31,926 nucleotides of DNA from Avoscillospira sp045579045 (GCA_045579045.1 JAZNLL010000050.1:1-31926); one strand, 5' to 3'. Numbered from the stretch's first letter, positions 7,826 to 16,179 are shown. Notes: a model not told the origin generated them from the letters alone. Numbers and translations: made by a program.

Positions 7826-8229
7826 TAAGTCGGTGCCTCCCATCTATCAAGGACGATATACTTCTGTCCGCCGTCACAGCGGACCAGGATGACCTTTTCA
7901 CCCGTTTTGAGGGCAAGGTGGACTTTCCACTTTTTTCGGCCCTGGTACCGGTGTTTGTGCGCCGAAAAGGATGCCTCACCGGCACCGCCGCTCTCATCCT
8001 CCGTCTCATGGAAGTCAGGCAGGGTGGTCATCTCCACAGCATAGTCCCGCACATTGTTTGTGAGGAGAAGCTGCGTTTCTGTCAAAGTCTTTTTCTGATC
8101 CACCTGGATCTTAAGCGGTGCAGCGGATACAACCGTGCCAAAGCAGAAGCCCATAGGCGCGCCGGCCTTGACCGCCTCCACAGCGGCCTGCTTCACCAGC
8201 TTGACCAGTTCATTGGGGTTAAACGACAA
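7825..8229 (-). CDS. xkdR: DUF2577 baseplate/hub protein (XkdR-like)
   Basis: A 134-residue protein. The PNELVKLVKQAAVEAVKAGAP start and the FGTVVSAAPLKIQVDQK strand (an OB-fold-like beginning) are typical of DUF2577 proteins between the XkdQ and XkdS genes. The ending LKTGEKVILVRCDGGQKYIVLDRW is also conserved. The family is thought to belong to the tail spike or hub complex. I prefer a TTG start at 8229 because GAGGTG lies 6 bases before it; the GTG at 8238 sits inside that ribosome site. It overlaps the XkdQ gene end by 11 bases. Confidence 0.85.
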   Translation of the reverse strand: MSFNPNELVKLVKQAAVEAVKAGAPMGFCFGTVVSAAPLKIQVDQKKTLTETQLLLTNNVRDYAVEMTTLPDFHETEDESGGAGEASFSAHKHRYQGRKKWKVHLALKTGEKVILVRCDGGQKYIVLDRWEAPT

Positions 8230-9184
8230 AAGTACCACCTCGCATCTTCATCTCCATGAGATGGTGGCCATCTTTGAATGTGTGCTTGACATGCTCCACC
8301 ATGAGGTAATTGGATACATTGATATCACCCAACCCCAACATCACCACCAGCAGCGTGCCGCCTCTCACCCGGATATCACCGAGGACATCCTGGAGCCGGA
8401 GCGTGCGGGTTTTGGTGTTGTAGAGATCCAGCAGAGCATCCGCCATGGCCTTGGCATTGGCTTTGTTATCTACCTTTTCGTAATACTGCAGTACACCCCA
8501 CTGATTGATGTGGGAACTGTCCTGCGCAATGTAGATCTCACGCTTGCCGGTTTCCTTGTTCTCATAGGAAAGTTTGATCTTGTCATAGGTCTTGGAAGCA
8601 ATCGTGCTCTTGTAGTCATAGTCGCCGGCGGTATCTTCATCAACGAGCATATTGATCTTCATATTGCCAAGACCTCTGAGGGTCAGCTTGCCCACATCGT
8701 CATAAAGCACATAGATCTGTCCCGTAGCCTTGAGGGTCTCATCGAGGGCATTCTGGATGATATCGGTGAGAGTTTGGTTATCCTCCACACGGCTGGCAAT
8801 GGTGTAGCCAGTATCCTCCAGATCTCCCGCATTCAGCTGAAAGTCCTCTGCAATCATACGGATGATGTCCGCCGCTGTCTTATTTTCGTACACATAGGTA
8901 TCTTTGTTCTTGAGGTAATAGAGCTGATCATACACGGTACACTTGATGATCTCGGGCTCGCTGCCCTTCCGGGATTTCTCAAAAACAAATCCATAAAAAA
9001 TGGGAGTACCGTCTACCGAAAACCGGCAGGGGTCTCCCTCCTCAAATTCAACACTGACCGTCTTGACAACCTCAAAAGTGAGCTTGCCCGGCTGGCCCTG
9101 TCTCTCCCACTCAATGGATACACCCTCCACCACCGGTGGGAGCAGGATCTTGTCTCCGTGTTGGATCAGCAGTTCATAGCTCAT
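8219..9184 (-). CDS. xkdQ: Tail hub protein XkdQ-like (gpD/gp27-like)
   Basis: A 321-residue hub protein. Family features are the start MSYELLIQHG, the GQPGKLTFEV strand, FEEGDPCRFSVDG with FYGFVFEKSR, and the KTAADIIRMIAEDF helix near 125. These are common to PBSX XkdQ, P2 gpD and related hubs that form the ring at the end of the tail tube. The start overlaps the LysM protein stop by 4 bases (ATGA). It is the expected neighbour of DUF2577 and LysM proteins. Confidence 0.92.
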   Translation of the reverse strand: MSYELLIQHGDKILLPPVVEGVSIEWERQGQPGKLTFEVVKTVSVEFEEGDPCRFSVDGTPIFYGFVFEKSRKGSEPEIIKCTVYDQLYYLKNKDTYVYENKTAADIIRMIAEDFQLNAGDLEDTGYTIASRVEDNQTLTDIIQNALDETLKATGQIYVLYDDVGKLTLRGLGNMKINMLVDEDTAGDYDYKSTIASKTYDKIKLSYENKETGKREIYIAQDSSHINQWGVLQYYEKVDNKANAKAMADALLDLYNTKTRTLRLQDVLGDIRVRGGTLLVVMLGLGDINVSNYLMVEHVKHTFKDGHHLMEMKMRGGTFVV

Positions 9185-9825
9185 GGTATGGTAAGCTCCT
9201 GCCCCACATAGATGAGGTTGGGATCGCTGATCTTATCCGTGTTTGCCTCGTAGATCTTTGTGTACTGGGCACCATCGCCGTAGTACTTTGCAGCCAAAGC
9301 CCAGAGGGTGTCGCCGGCTTGCACGGTATAGGTTTTTGTGGTGGGTGCCGTACTGGCATCCCGTTCCTGCTCCACGGAGACAGTCTGTACCTGACTGCCG
9401 TCTTCCGGCTGCGCCACTTTCACAGTCTTGGTGCCGTAGCCGCGCCACTGTTTAAGATTGACATCAAGGCTGACATCCAGACCCTCTTTTGCATCCTCCA
9501 CGATGTTGTAGTCCTCTACGCTCACCTGCATATTGGTGTCGTAGAGCAGCCGTCCATCGGGAGATACTCGCACCAGAATAAACTGGGTCGGTCTTTTTGA
9601 GGTTTTCAGTCGCTCCAGCATACTCAGATACGCATCCGGAGACCGGCTGCCGGTGAGCATAGGCAGCGTCAGCGGCAGCACGATCTCCGAAAGTCCGGGC
9701 ATGCGCAGAAAATTGATTTCACCCTCGTTGAGCAGAACAAGAGTTTTGTTTTTGTTTTTGATCTTCACCGTCAACTTTTCCGGTGTAGGCAGTTCCATAC
9801 CGCCTAAATAGCAGGTGTAACTCAC
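9181..9825 (-). CDS. xkdP: LysM-containing tail hub protein (XkdP-like, gp53-like)
   Basis: A 214-residue protein with a beta-rich N-terminal domain (about 1-145) and a LysM domain at about 165-213 (YTVQAGDTLWALAAKYYGDG ... VGQELTIP). In contractile tails the LysM protein sits in the inner baseplate and joins the hub to the wedge; the LysM fold here need not bind peptidoglycan. It starts with GTG, 7 bases after an AGGGGG site, and overlaps the tape-measure stop by 4 bases (GTGA). Confidence 0.93.
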   Translation of the reverse strand: MSYTCYLGGMELPTPEKLTVKIKNKNKTLVLLNEGEINFLRMPGLSEIVLPLTLPMLTGSRSPDAYLSMLERLKTSKRPTQFILVRVSPDGRLLYDTNMQVSVEDYNIVEDAKEGLDVSLDVNLKQWRGYGTKTVKVAQPEDGSQVQTVSVEQERDASTAPTTKTYTVQAGDTLWALAAKYYGDGAQYTKIYEANTDKISDPNLIYVGQELTIP

Positions 9826-11849
9826 GGGTGTACCCCCTCTGCAGCAGTTACCAAAGCCTCGGCAAAGCCGTCTGTCAGAGACACAAGCACACTGTCCAGG
9901 CTCATGTTGCTGTCAATACGGTTGGTCATGCCGGTCATGTCAATGCGCACCTCCGCCGTTGTGAAACGGTTGATGGCATCCCGTTCCGCGATGTCCCGCA
10001 GATACTCCAACTGCTCATTACTGACCTCCAACGCATCGGCCATACCGCCGGTGTTGTCTGCCGTCTCCTCCACATTGCCGGCCAGCTCCGTGTAGTCGTC
10101 AAAACTTGCCCCGCCGAAAAGATCACCGGCCTTATTTCCGAGATTTTCGCCAAAACTATAACCGGCGTCCCAAGCATCCGCGTAGGCCAGGCGGCCAAGA
10201 CCGAGGCTTTCAGAGCTCAAATCCAGTTTGCCAACTTTCTTTTCATAGCTGCCGTTGCCCCATTTTGCCGCCAGCTCATCAGCTTTACTGCTGAGCCCGG
10301 TGCGCCATCCGGACACTGCGTCTGCAAGGTTTGAGCCAAACAACTTGTCGATGGCCCGGGCTATGCTTTCCAGGATTCCCAGCACATTGTCGGCCATATC
10401 TGCGAACAGGTAGATGATGGACGCCACAGGGTCGTTGAACAGGTTTCCAAAAAAGTTTGCAAAAGCGATCCAGGGATTGGCGATGTAGTTAATGATGCCG
10501 AGGAATATATCCAGCAAGCCGAGCAGCAGATTCCAAATGAACGCACCTGCTGTGGCCAAAGCACCGGTAATGAGCCCGGTAGCAGAGATGGAGGATTCGG
10601 TCACTTTGTTGATGACGCCGACCACTGCATACAGGATGGCAATCAGCGCGATGAACAGAATGATGATCCAGGTAATTGGCGAGGCAAGCAAAGCGGAGTT
10701 GTAAGTCATCGTTGCCGCCGATGCTGCCGCCGTATTACCCGTCAGGACACCAAAACCGATGGACAGGAAGTTCACCACGCCATTGTAGATACCCGTAGCG
10801 ATGGAGGCAATTTTTGTCCAGTTGGCTGCAACCTTAAACACCATGAAGCCTAACCCAACACCCGCAAGAATCGGACCAATAATAGAAAGATTATTCGCTA
10901 CCCAGTTAATTCCTGTCAGAATTGGCTGGAAGACCTGCAGTGCGGTGTTTTTCATGGATGTCCACACCTGTGCCCAGGTCATGGGCATGCTCTCGAATTT
11001 TGTATTCGTACTCTCTGCGGCTGCGAACAGGGCATTTTTTACCACATCTGCGGTGATTTTGCCTTCCTCGGCATACTTCTTGATACTGCCCTCTGCGATG
11101 CCCATATAGCTTTCAATGGCTCGGGCAATGCCGGGCGCATTCTCCAGAATGGCATTCAGTTCCTCGCCTCTCAGAGCGCCGGCAGCCATCGCCTGCGTCA
11201 GCTGGGTCATGGCGCTGGACTGCCCGGAAGCAGAGGCACCGCCGATGACCAACTGCTTATTGACTTGCTCCATAAATGCGATCAGCTCATCGTTTCCGGT
11301 AAAAGCGGATCCTGCATTTGCGCCCATGCTTGCGATAGCGCCGGCTGTTTCCAGATAGTCAGCTCGGGAGCGTTGGGCAGACGCCATGATTTTTGCTTCC
11401 AGCTCATCCACGCTGCCGCCGTCATCCACAATCAGACTGAGCCGAGCTGTAGTACTGGTCATCTGATCGGAGATATCCATCGCCTTTTTGGCACCGGCGA
11501 TCACAGAAGATACGGCAATCACATCTTTGAGCGTGTTTCCGGATTGGTTCCCCTCCTCGGTAACATCGTTGAGCTTCCGCTGGGCCTGTGTCGTTTCGTT
11601 GATATTTTTTGTGATTTGCTGTTCCTGTGCAGCAGCTCTGCGGTACTTTGCCTCCATCTCTTTGATGAGTGCATTGGTCTCACCAAGTCCTGCCTGCGCC
11701 TGACGGAGCATTTTTGTATCGACAGAATTGGCTGACGCCTGCTGCATTTCTTCAAAACCGCGCACGAGCATACCCAAAGTCTTATTGATGGATTTCATCA
11801 CACCCGACATGCCATCATTCAAGACCATTTGAGAACGAATGGAAGCCAA
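9822..11849 (-). CDS. Tail tape measure protein
   Basis: A 675-residue protein that sets tail length and is released or injected on infection. Residues about 30-110 form a coiled coil; the tape-measure core is seen at about 223-242 (AGALRGEELNAILENAPGIA). Strongly hydrophobic segments lie at about 322-340, 392-413 and 428-457. By the rule of about 1.5 angstrom per residue the tail would be near 100 nm (inference). The start is a TTG, 5 bases after a near-perfect GGGAGGTG site; the next in-frame ATG is several codons in and lacks such a site. It lies immediately downstream of the terminator of the accessory gene, so late transcription must pass that terminator or start elsewhere. Confidence 0.92.
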   Translation of the reverse strand: MASIRSQMVLNDGMSGVMKSINKTLGMLVRGFEEMQQASANSVDTKMLRQAQAGLGETNALIKEMEAKYRRAAAQEQQITKNINETTQAQRKLNDVTEEGNQSGNTLKDVIAVSSVIAGAKKAMDISDQMTSTTARLSLIVDDGGSVDELEAKIMASAQRSRADYLETAGAIASMGANAGSAFTGNDELIAFMEQVNKQLVIGGASASGQSSAMTQLTQAMAAGALRGEELNAILENAPGIARAIESYMGIAEGSIKKYAEEGKITADVVKNALFAAAESTNTKFESMPMTWAQVWTSMKNTALQVFQPILTGINWVANNLSIIGPILAGVGLGFMVFKVAANWTKIASIATGIYNGVVNFLSIGFGVLTGNTAAASAATMTYNSALLASPITWIIILFIALIAILYAVVGVINKVTESSISATGLITGALATAGAFIWNLLLGLLDIFLGIINYIANPWIAFANFFGNLFNDPVASIIYLFADMADNVLGILESIARAIDKLFGSNLADAVSGWRTGLSSKADELAAKWGNGSYEKKVGKLDLSSESLGLGRLAYADAWDAGYSFGENLGNKAGDLFGGASFDDYTELAGNVEETADNTGGMADALEVSNEQLEYLRDIAERDAINRFTTAEVRIDMTGMTNRIDSNMSLDSVLVSLTDGFAEALVTAAEGVHP

Positions 11850-11872
11850 ATACTCACCTCCCTTTCACAGGA

Positions 11873-11910
11873 TAAAAAGACCACCCTCTCTTGACCCAGA
11901 GAGGGTGGTT
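11873..11910 (-). terminator. Intrinsic terminator after the accessory membrane gene
   Basis: On the minus strand there is a perfect 12-base-pair stem (arms 11898-11909 and 11880-11891, arm sequence ACCACCCTCTCT) with a 6-base loop, followed by C and five T. It begins 13 bases after the stop at 11923 and precedes the tape-measure ribosome site. Confidence 0.9.
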
Positions 11911-11922
11911 GGAAATATTGGA

Positions 11923-12564
11923 TTAAAGATCAATGGAAATTTTTTCCGTGGATAACAGTGATCTGTGACGGTCGCTGATCTGCGTAGCTTTTTGTGCAAC
12001 CAGGGCATCAGCAAGCCGGAAAGAAACGGCTTCGAGGTTGTCGTCCTTTTTGTAGGTAATAACGAAATAATACTCCGTATTTTTTGTCGTCCGTTCCTTT
12101 GCCCGGCCGCCAACAATGGCACCCAGTGTGCCGAACAGGACCGCGCCGCCGATCGCGCCGCCGATGCTGCTGACATACTGCTTTTGGATCTCGACATCCG
12201 TGACCACCTGCATATCCGTGATTTTGCTGTAGGCAATACGGAATGCGTTGCCGCCACTGTTGATGGAGATCCAGTCCGGTTGGAAAGAAAGAACGCAGGG
12301 CACATCCTGCGCCAGAGGAAGACCGGTTGTGTGACTTCCGGAAAAAGCCTTTTCCTGGAACTCTTTTGCTTCCGCTTTTCTCTGCCGGACCTCAGTTTTT
12401 GCTTCCTTGCTTTTTCCCTTTTTCAGGAGAAGAACAAGACCGACAATAAGGAACACAGCGGCCATGATCAGACTGGTTGCAACACCCTCTGTGGATGTAC
12501 TTGCTCCGGCAGCTCCGCCAACAGCAAAGACGATACAGAGCCACCCAATGACTTTTCGTGCCAT
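11923..12564 (-). CDS. Accessory (moron) membrane protein with PH-like domain
   Basis: A 213-residue protein that is not a standard tail component. It has two membrane segments (about 5-22 and 31-48), a basic and charged helical linker (about 49-75), and a beta-rich cytoplasmic domain (about 80-213). That domain reads like a bacterial PH-like fold: VLSFQPDWISINSG, AYSKITDMQVVTDVEI, then a glycine-zipper hairpin (about 132-155, GGAIGGAVLFGTLGAIVGG), then EYYFVITYKKDDNLEAVSFRL. It has its own consensus promoter, a GGAGG site 6 bases before ATG 12564, and its own terminator. It is therefore probably expressed in the lysogen and alters the host, for example in exclusion of other phages or in membrane stress. 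That role is inference; the function is unknown. Confidence 0.82.
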   Translation of the reverse strand: MARKVIGWLCIVFAVGGAAGASTSTEGVATSLIMAAVFLIVGLVLLLKKGKSKEAKTEVRQRKAEAKEFQEKAFSGSHTTGLPLAQDVPCVLSFQPDWISINSGGNAFRIAYSKITDMQVVTDVEIQKQYVSSIGGAIGGAVLFGTLGAIVGGRAKERTTKNTEYYFVITYKKDDNLEAVSFRLADALVAQKATQISDRHRSLLSTEKISIDL

Positions 12565-12592
12565 AATGCACCTCCAAAGTGTTTATGGCACC

Positions 12593-12621
12593 ATTTTAGG
12601 TGAACCAATAGCCCCTGTCAA
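12593..12621 (-). promoter_or_regulatory. Consensus sigma-A promoter for the accessory gene
   Basis: Minus-strand TTGACA at 12616-12621 (exact consensus), a 17-base spacer, and TAAAAT at 12593-12598 (one mismatch to TATAAT). Transcription should begin near 12586, about 20 bases before the gene's start codon. The -35 begins 12 bases after the stop of the frameshifted chaperone gene, so it lies in true intergenic DNA. Confidence 0.88.
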
Positions 12622-12632
12622 GCAATTTCTGC

Positions 12633-13243
12633 CTACTTTTTCGGCATCCGGCTTTCGATCTGCGCTCTTTGCTTCTTCTCAGCTTCCGCCCTGCGGTTAA
12701 TGGACGCGATGACAAAAGCCCTCTCCCGGATTGGGAGATTCAAGAACTTGGAGGGCTCCCAGCCAAATTCCTGCAAACAAAAGTGTGCATAATTGGCTTC
12801 CGGATCGCCCTCCTCGATCAGTTTTTTGCATCGTCCACCAGATCGGGCTCAGATTTGAAGCCATTGACCCGGAAAACTTTCGTCACATAGTCATCAAATT
12901 CGCCGCCAATGAGCATTTTGCCCAGCAGTGCCTCGGGGGTTTTAACACCCCAGTCATCCTGGAGCTTTGCATCATTCAGCGGAGGAAATACGGTGCAGGC
13001 TGCGCAGATTTTTGCCTGGAAAGTGTAGGTGTCCAGCTGTGCCGTGACCTGGTTTTTCTTTCCCGGCACCTGTACCTGTCTGATACAGGAACTGCGGATA
13101 CGGGCGTATTCGTCTGCCGTGATGCAGCCAATCTCCCATTTTACAGGCTTGCCGTCCTCCCCCTTAAAACGGGCAGAGGGGGAGAACTGAGCATTTTCAA
13201 CCTGCTCGACATTGGCGTGAAGAAAAGCGGAAAGGTTACTCAT
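12633..13243 (-). CDS. xkdN: Tail assembly chaperone, long form by programmed -1 frameshift (XkdN-like)
   Basis: The zero-frame product (12818-13243, 141 residues) is an XkdN-like tail chaperone that starts MSNLSAFLHANVEQVENAQF. At its last sense codons the heptamer A AAA AAC occurs in the correct frame. A -1 slip adds 62 residues, starting LIEEGDPEANYAHFCLQEFG and ending KK at the TAG at 12633-12635, giving about 203 residues. The added part has the EFGW-PS-F-NLP-RERAFVIASI pattern seen in the T-type extension of such chaperones. As with lambda gpG/gpGT, the two forms coat the tape measure and recruit tube protein in a fixed ratio. The ribosome site GGAGG precedes ATG 13243. The gene lies between tube and tape measure, where this frameshift is expected. 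Confidence 0.9.
12750..12829 (-). promoter_or_regulatory. -1 ribosomal frameshift signal
   Basis: The slippery heptamer A AAA AAC occupies 12821-12827 on the minus strand, with the zero-frame stop TGA immediately after. A 7-base spacer is followed by GGAGGGC (12807-12813), which pairs perfectly with GCCCTCC (12750-12756). Nested within are AGCCAA/TTGGCT (12793-12798 with 12761-12766) and TGCA/TGCA (12786-12789 with 12772-12775). Heptamer, spacer and stem all fit the standard stimulator layout. Confidence 0.85.
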
Positions 13244-13274
13244 AGATGATTTCCTCCTTTAGTTTGTTCCACCC

Positions 13275-13751
13275 TTACATATAGGACGGATTGCTGAATT
13301 TCTCGGAACGGGTGTAGCTGTCACAGAAGCCCTCGATGGACTGCTCGATGAAGTCACCCTCTGCATTGAACATGGCCAGCAGCACATCGCCGTCCAGCAC
13401 GCAGTCATTGAAGCTCTTGGTGCTGCGGCCAACAGAGGACGCAGGATCCTCATTGGACACCTGAATGTCGAAAGTGGGCATGACACCGGTCTTGATGAAC
13501 TGATCCATCACATCATCGAAGATCTCCGTGCACTTGTAGATGGTCATGGAGAATGCCAGTGCCACCGTCTGTGCCTTGTGACCCACCACGGGGTTGCCCA
13601 GACGGTAAACCTCCTTGGTATTGATGGATGCCTTGCTTTCAAATTCCTTGGCCATCAGCATGCAGTACCGATTGCCGTTCAGCGTCACAAAGCACTCGGC
13701 AAAGTTGGCGCTTACAGCATCCTGTGTGTTAAAAGTGGGGTTGTTCAGCAT
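13275..13751 (-). CDS. xkdM: Tail tube protein (XkdM-like)
   Basis: A 158-residue inner tube protein placed directly after the sheath gene, as in PBSX. It starts MLNNPTFNTQDAVSA, continues with CFVTLNGNRYCMLMAKEFESKA, and contains VYRLGNPVVGHKAQTVALAFSMTIYKCTEIF, which is the typical beta-barrel tube core (the long K-G beta-hairpin with GxK). The C-terminal part carries the DCVLDGDVLLAMFNAEGDF strand pair. A GGGAGG site lies 7 bases before the ATG. Confidence 0.9.
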   Translation of the reverse strand: MLNNPTFNTQDAVSANFAECFVTLNGNRYCMLMAKEFESKASINTKEVYRLGNPVVGHKAQTVALAFSMTIYKCTEIFDDVMDQFIKTGVMPTFDIQVSNEDPASSVGRSTKSFNDCVLDGDVLLAMFNAEGDFIEQSIEGFCDSYTRSEKFSNPSYM

Positions 13752-13764
13752 ATTTCTGCCTCCC

Positions 13765-15081
13765 TTACTGGATGATGACGCTCATGTAGAGCTTGTCCAT
13801 GGCATTGATGATATCGAGGCCGTCAACATTGCAGACCACAGCGCCCTTGCTCTCGCCCTGGGCACAGGTCAGAATATCGGGATCGAAGTTCTCCACAGCC
13901 CGGAGCTTCTCCAGTTCGCGGACGATCTTGACAATGTTGTTCCACAGGTGAGCCCGGCCGGGAGCATCGTTGGGCACGATGCCCACATACCGGGTATTGA
14001 ACAGCACAGCCACATCGTTGGCGAACAGGTCACACACACGCATGGTCTGGTTACTCTGGAAAACTTCACCCTTGGTATCGCTCAGCGTGACCAGAGTGTT
14101 GATGTCTGCCAGCACACGGGTAACACCATTGACACTGTGGAACATGCACTTGCCGGCTTTGATAGCCGCCTCCAGCTCCACCTGGGTGTACTTGGTATTG
14201 ACGATGAGCTCACCGTCATATTTGGAATTGGTGAGCGATGCGTTGACAGCCACACCGGCCTGCGCACCGGCCATCCAGTACACAAGGGAGTGTGCATCCA
14301 CGCCCTCGATGTTGGCATGGGTGGCGGTGTTCCACACGCCGATCACACCCTCGTAGTCCGCATCGGGCTGCCAGGCCACCAGCTGGAACTTGGCGCCCAG
14401 ATCATCACGCATACGCTTGGTATAGGTGCTGTAGAGTTTCACCGTGGTGATGTCAGCCACGGGGCAGCAAAGCGTGTTGAACGCATAGGCTTCGATGGCA
14501 TCAAGAAAAGACTGATGATCAGCCCCAGAGACCGTTGCATCGGTACCGCCGGTCAAATCCACCCCTGCTGTGGCCTCCAATGTCACGCCGTTCTTAAAGA
14601 CCACATAGTCATTGGGTGCCAGTTCTGCGGCTTTGCTGACCGTCTGTGTATCCATGCAAATACCACCCAGATAAGTACTGACATCCCACATTTCGGGGTT
14701 GTCCGCATTGGCCGCAACCACGATCCTCAGGTCATTGCCGCGAACGCCTGCGTACTTCGCCTCTGCAAAGTCGCAGTTTGCTTTTTTACCCGTGCCAAGC
14801 CGCCAGCAGTACACGGTAGTAGCATGCAGGAAGATCTCCCGCAGGGGCAGCATCCTAGGGTGATCATAGGCGTAGCCAAAGATCTTCATGCCGTTCGTCT
14901 GAAATTCGCCGGCAGTGACAGCGAACACTTCACCCTCCGGGCCCCAGCTCAGTGCAAAAGGTGCTGCTGCATAGCCTCTGTCAGAGAGCGTAGCAGATGC
15001 TTTTGCTCTACTGGTAAAATTGATATAGGTGCCGGGCAGAACTTTGTTCTGGGTCGTCCAGGTGCCTCCGCCAAGTGCCAT
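13765..15081 (-). CDS. xkdK: Contractile tail sheath protein (XkdK-like)
   Basis: A 438-residue sheath protein, so the tail is contractile. The start MALGGGTWTTQNKVLPGTYINFTSRAK is the typical sheath N-terminal handshake strand; GYAAAPFALSWGPEGEVFAV and the KYAGVRGNDLRIVV region follow. The C-terminal part (VNAS-LTNSKYDGELIVN, FHSVNGVTRVLADINTLVT, VCDLFANDVAVLFNTRYVGIVPNDAPGRAHLWNNIVKIVRELE) carries the conserved sheath core and final interlocking strands. It is followed directly by the tube gene. Confidence 0.95.
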   Translation of the reverse strand: MALGGGTWTTQNKVLPGTYINFTSRAKASATLSDRGYAAAPFALSWGPEGEVFAVTAGEFQTNGMKIFGYAYDHPRMLPLREIFLHATTVYCWRLGTGKKANCDFAEAKYAGVRGNDLRIVVAANADNPEMWDVSTYLGGICMDTQTVSKAAELAPNDYVVFKNGVTLEATAGVDLTGGTDATVSGADHQSFLDAIEAYAFNTLCCPVADITTVKLYSTYTKRMRDDLGAKFQLVAWQPDADYEGVIGVWNTATHANIEGVDAHSLVYWMAGAQAGVAVNASLTNSKYDGELIVNTKYTQVELEAAIKAGKCMFHSVNGVTRVLADINTLVTLSDTKGEVFQSNQTMRVCDLFANDVAVLFNTRYVGIVPNDAPGRAHLWNNIVKIVRELEKLRAVENFDPDILTCAQGESKGAVVCNVDGLDIINAMDKLYMSVIIQ

Positions 15082-15082
15082 A

Positions 15083-15262
15083 TCACTTCACCTCACCTTT
15101 CATATAAGTCTCGATCAGCGTGTCCACCTCATCAAAGGTGTAGTTCTTGCCATCCTCCAGCAGGACACTGATCAGATCCCGCTGGGTGGCATACTTTCTG
15201 GAAGCTGCCAGCTGTTCCTTGGAATAGGTGGCAGCCGCCTCAGTGGTTTTGGTTGTAGCCAT
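15083..15262 (-). CDS. 59-residue hypothetical protein between tail terminator and sheath
   Basis: A short gene that fills the gap between tail terminator and sheath with no spare bases (its stop is 1 base from the sheath start). The product begins MATTKTTEAAATYSKEQLAA, is mostly helical, and ends acidic (TFDEVDTLIETYMKGEVK). The SKEQL-ASRKYA-RDLISVLL-DGKxYTFDEVDxLIExYMK pattern is common to small proteins at this spot in PBSX-like prophages. Its role is unknown; it may assist sheath or tail completion. Confidence 0.75.
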   Translation of the reverse strand: MATTKTTEAAATYSKEQLAASRKYATQRDLISVLLEDGKNYTFDEVDTLIETYMKGEVK

Positions 15263-15266
15263 AGGC

Positions 15267-15689
15267 TTATTCCTCCAATTCGATTTTCAGAGTTTCCATA
15301 TATTCCTTCTCCTGCGGCACATGCACAAAGTGATCGTACTGGAAAAACACATGAAGCACACCGTCCGTCACTTCCCAGCTGCAGGATCTGGCATGGATGA
15401 TGTCTCCTTCCGGTGTGGTGATATTCCAAAGAACCTGTACCACATGGTGGGCTTTGTCATAGCAATCCGACACACCCCCGGTGGGGTAGTAGATCACATC
15501 TATCAGCGGGGTGCGCCGGTAGCGGTTGCCCACCTCTTTGGACTGATTAGCACTGGGCATGACCACATTGAAGTCGCCGGGGTTTACGCCCTGCGCTGTA
15601 TTCCCGCCATGTACTGCACTGTTCGGAAACGCGGCATGGAGCGCAAGGCTCACACCATCATAAATACTGTTGAAATTGATCTCAGACAT
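15267..15689 (-). CDS. Tail terminator protein (DUF6838-like)
   Basis: A 140-residue protein that begins MSEINFNSIYDGVSLALHAAFP and continues with the NPGDFNVVMPSANQSKEVGNRYRRTPLIDVIYYP strand pattern typical of phage tail terminators of the DUF6838 type. Terminators cap the tube and sheath and join the tail to the head. The start at 15689 overlaps the preceding gene by 8 bases; longer in-frame extension to 15758 would run deep into that gene and lacks a better ribosome site. Confidence 0.82.
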   Translation of the reverse strand: MSEINFNSIYDGVSLALHAAFPNSAVHGGNTAQGVNPGDFNVVMPSANQSKEVGNRYRRTPLIDVIYYPTGGVSDCYDKAHHVVQVLWNITTPEGDIIHARSCSWEVTDGVLHVFFQYDHFVHVPQEKEYMETLKIELEE

Positions 15690-16179
15690 TGAATGCCTCC
15701 CGCAAAAGTGCCTGCAGCTTTTTTTCAATGAGTGCCGGAGCAGCACGCTCCAGATCACTCTCCGAGAGCGTCAGAAAATACTGTCCCGGCACCCATCCGT
15801 TTCCACCCGGAGTCCGATGTCCAAATTCCACATAACTGGCATACTCCACGGGATTGATGATCTCAACGGTGTAGGTGTTGCCGGTCTTGGAAACCGGCAG
15901 AGCACCGGCGTATGCCGCCGCCCCTTTTTTACCTCCACCGCCTGCAGCCTCGTCATGGGTTTTGGCAGTCCATCCACGGCGCAGTGTGCCGCCTTTTTTG
16001 CCGCTGGCCTTGGGATACTGCCCGACAGGTGTCCGGGGAATAACCAGAGAGAGCAGCCGGGCAGCCAACTCCTTGGACACATCTCTGCAGAACTTATCCA
16101 GATCCACGCTCTGGAGCTTGGCCAGATTATCCCGGAGCTGCTGGAGCTGCTTATAATCGCAGTTGCCCCATTTTGCCAT
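15682..16179 (-). CDS. HK97 gp10-like tail/neck protein
   Basis: A 165-residue protein of the HK97-gp10 family (tail completion or neck). Visible family parts are the helical N-terminus (MAKWGNCDYKQLQQLRDNLAKL), the LLSLVIPRTPVGQYP motif followed by TLRRGW, the YTVEIINPVEYASYVEFGHRTPGG core, and GQYFLTLSE near the end. The start ATG at 16179 shares one base with the upstream stop (TGATG), with AAGGGG 8 bases before it. Confidence 0.9.
   Translation of the reverse strand: MAKWGNCDYKQLQQLRDNLAKLQSVDLDKFCRDVSKELAARLLSLVIPRTPVGQYPKASGKKGGTLRRGWTAKTHDEAAGGGGKKGAAAYAGALPVSKTGNTYTVEIINPVEYASYVEFGHRTPGGNGWVPGQYFLTLSESDLERAAPALIEKKLQALLREAFNV

Noticed and set aside
12799..12820. Short GATCG/CGATC hairpin next to the slippery heptamer as the frameshift stimulator
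   Set aside because: Only 1 base of spacer and a 5-bp stem; the alternative 7-bp stem with a 7-base spacer fits the known geometry better.
13615..15171. Long plus-strand frame opposite the sheath gene
   Set aside because: Antisense shadow; the minus-strand sheath protein is unmistakable.
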